Source of the DNA: Blepharisma stoltei
Lineage: Eukaryota; Ciliophora; Heterotrichea; Heterotrichida; Blepharismidae
DNA: 64,000 nt
Assembly: GCA_914767885.1 (NCBI GenBank)
Contig: CAJZBQ010000004.1
Span: forward strand, 1,217,001-1,281,000
Direction of reading: 5' to 3'
The notes under the pieces were generated by a model. It ran no database searches, had not been told where the DNA came from, and saw only the letters and a program-made list of their open reading frames with translations. Position numbers and translations under genes: made by a program. Of the stretch, positions 62,004-64,000 are shown one piece after another (position 1 is the stretch's first letter; each line of letters begins with the position of its first letter).

Positions 62004-63120
62004 TTATTTATTTAATTTTCTGTGCTTTAGCGCCTTCCTTGCCCTTACATTGAGGTTCTTTTTAATAAACGGCTTTATATTTAAATTGTTAAGGCACAGA
62101 GCTATGAAAATAAAACAGTTGTTGGTGTAGTGAGAGTTAAGTTAAGTTATTAAGTATCTTGCCATAAGCGCTCCCGCAGGCGCTGACCATCGCCCCGTCT
62201 CGGCTCCAAAATAGTATTTGAAGACGCTATTTTGGATTATGGCCTGAGCCACCTGTCCAGGGGATTAGCTCACCCTGGGCAGAGCCGCTTCTAGATAACA
62301 CCCCATGGTCCCGATTAGTAAAGACCATGTGGTAAGCAAACCTGTCTTGCCCATCTGGCAGGGACAGGGAATCCTTCAGGGAGAAACAAAACACCCTGCT
62401 TCGTCAAGATTTCCATTGAAATAGTCTACTTGAGACCTCTCTCTCCGGTCCACTGTTCCATCACGAGGTGCCGCCTCGGACTCCATTTCTGTCAACGTCA
62501 CCATTTATTTCTTTGGTGTAGTGAGAGGAAACCTCGTTGATGACTACATTGTTAAATTGAATATTTCCATTCTCGTTTTCAGTAGCCTCATAAGTCCCTC
62601 TTAGGATTGGTTTTCCGCTGAGGGTTTTATTAAGGACTATTGGTGGCTCGTTATGAGTGACTATAAATATTTGAAATTTTGCTTGAGATTGCAAGGCTAT
62701 TATTTCTTTATCTCTATTCTCTAAGTGAAAGCTAAGCTTAAATCCTCTTTCCTTGCAAATTCTTGCTGGAAAAGTTTTATCAAGCTCGAGTCTTATTGGA
62801 AAGTCACAGTTTTCTTTGGTCATCGAAAGAGCTTGAAGCACAATTTCTTCTGGATCTGGTGGCTTGACCTCTTCTGGTTTTGAAGTTGACCCACCCATTT
62901 CAGTAAAAGTCTGATAAAGGAAGCTAACTTCATTTGCCATCCTTCAGTGGCTATTAGCCAAGTTTGACAAAATCATGCTATTTCTGTTCATCGCCTCAAG
63001 AATCATTAAATTCATGCTAGCATATGGATTCTCATGCCACAGTTGCTGCCAATGGCATTCATAATGATCGCAACCTTCGTTATTTCTATAGAGGATACAC
63101 ATAATATTTAAATCACCCAT
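62004..63120 (-). CDS. Unknown conserved-looking protein, one SINE-type IES
   Basis: ATG 63120 (MGDLNIMCILYRNNEGCDHY), TAA 62004; 241 aa after removing 391 bp. N-terminal helical part with many Met/Trp, Pro-rich linker (EEVKPPDPEEI), then a beta-rich domain (PARICKERGFKLSFHLENR, ILRGTYEATENENGNIQF) that runs through the junction into VSSHYTNNCFIFIALCLNN. A basic tail (RARKALKHRKLNK) closes it. TGA codes Trp in SHWRMAN. No family recognised. Confidence 0.72.
62128..62518. mobile_element. SINE-like insertion excised as IES, 391 bp
   Basis: Perfect 15-bp repeats TTGGTGTAGTGAGAG at 62122-62136 and 62513-62527, each with one TA. On the minus strand the element starts AAATAAATGGTGACG and ends in AACTT units. 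The join gives VSSHYTNNCFIF. Same family as 12240-12640. Confidence 0.93.
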
Positions 63121-63200
63121 ATTTTAAAAATTCAGTATTGTCAAAATGGACGAGCACTGAATGTAAAATTAATAATTAATAACTTATGTTATTTTACACT

Positions 63201-63890
63201 TACTCTCCCCCTCCCTGAGTAAACAAAATGTTTTGTTCGCTCACTAACTCCCCCCCCCCCCTCCGTGAGCGAACAAAACCATTAGAAAAATCGGCATTTT
63301 GACCAAAAACCCACCCTCCGTGAGTGAACAAAAAATTTTTTTAATAGAAAAAATTTTAATGGAAAAAAAATTTTGATATATAAGTGATAATTAGTATAAT
63401 GAAATCTAGAGCTAATTCTGTTTAATTTTAAACAAATTGCGTTTTAAAACATAAATTTTGCAAATTAAATTAATATTTGCTTCCCGATTTTTGCAAATTA
63501 GGATTTTTTTAAATTTCGAAAAAAATATTTTTTATAAAATTTATATATAAATTTTTTTTAAAAAAAAAAATTAACCCCCCTCCGTGAGCGAACAAAATTT
63601 TTTTGTTCGCTCACGGAGGGGGGGGGGGGGAGTGAGGTTTTTTTTTCAAAAATTCAAAAAAATTCCAATTTTAAAAATTGAGAAGTGAAAAATTAATTTA
63701 ATTTGCAAATTTATGTTTTAAAACGCAAGCCATTTAAAATTAAACAGAATTAGCAAGAGATTTCACTATATTAATTATCACACTTATATATTAAAATTTT
63801 TTTTTCATAAAAAATTTTTGTTCGCTCACAGAGGGTGGGCAAAAAATAGGGATTTTTCCAATGATTTTGTTCGCTCACGAAGGGGGGAGT
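63201..63890. mobile_element. Outer family-1 MITE, intergenic
   Basis: Begins TACTCTCCCCCTCCCTGAG, ends CTCACGAAGGGGGGAGTTA; split by the inner copy. The region 63121-64000 contains no gene. Confidence 0.85.
63245..63632. mobile_element. Inner family-1 MITE nested in an outer one
   Basis: Full-length copy (direct motif pair left, inverted pair right), inserted inside the left terminal repeat of the outer MITE. Left TA intact, right flank TG. Confidence 0.88.
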
Positions 63891-64000
63891 TAGTTTAAAT
63901 TAAAACAAAAATTATTTTTACGGTTATGATAAGCCTATGTTTCTGAAATTATTCTAGATTTGTGCTATGCATTTCTAATAAAAATTTTAGCAAAAATAAT

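Noticed and set aside
1-64000. Prokaryotic features: operons, Shine-Dalgarno sites, CRISPR arrays, rho-independent terminators
   Set aside because: The window is eukaryotic (introns, reassigned UGA, ciliary genes). Hairpins followed by T-runs here are mobile elements, not terminators, and no spaced repeat array occurs.
1-64000. tRNA and rRNA genes
   Set aside because: No cloverleaf or conserved rRNA segment was seen by eye. A covariance-model scan was not possible, so this is a weak negative. No convincing A/B box pair was found in the SINE-like elements either.

Overview
This window is germline (micronuclear-type) DNA of a ciliate, most likely the heterotrich Blepharisma or a close relative. 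Three things read from the sequence support this. (1) UGA is read as Trp in conserved positions of many proteins (P4-ATPase, SK-type K+ channel, USP protease, RING/PHD protein, ZCCHC10-like protein, Cache receptors), while UAA and UAG are both used as stops. (2) Six exactly 15-nt GT...AG introns restore frames. (3) Almost every longer gene is cut by TA-bounded internal eliminated sequences (IESs); removing them from TA to TA restores one frame and, for recognisable proteins, the conserved sequence. In IES entries, start is the first base of the left TA and end is the base before the right TA.

Layout: secreted protein fragment (minus), EF-hand protein, citrate synthase, coiled-coil gene (minus), P4-ATPase (minus, 4.3 kb), a 7.5-kb ASH-domain axonemal-type gene with 12 IESs, an unknown gene, a multi-EF-hand gene, a vacuolar-sorting-receptor-like gene (minus) diverging from a ZNRD2-like gene, RING/PHD gene (minus), mitochondrial acyltransferase E2, F-box gene, three small minus-strand genes, USP protease (minus), coiled-coil/CHORD-like gene, unknown gene, SK-type K+ channel (minus), coiled-coil gene (minus), two tandem Cache receptors, HVA22/REEP-like gene (minus), prohibitin, ZCCHC10-like gene and two PG-rich genes (minus), LRR gene, small TM genes, AIG1-like gene, DHHC-type gene, a 38-codon gene and a ciliate orphan gene.

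The eliminated fraction falls into classes: (a) short unique AT-rich IESs, mostly 50-110 bp with many at 67-78; (b) MITE-like elements of four terminal-sequence families, the first three ending ..TAACTCCCCC / GGGGGAGTAA; (c) near-perfect palindromes ending TATA; (d) GC-richer SINE-like retroposons with 10-16 bp target duplications and 3' simple-repeat tails; (e) one decayed pogo-like transposon. Classes nest inside each other. The genes are ordinary housekeeping and ciliary genes and form no operon. The system of interest is the layered germline-limited DNA and how insertions remain precisely removable. No somatic sequence was available, so all junctions are inferred from frame and homology.
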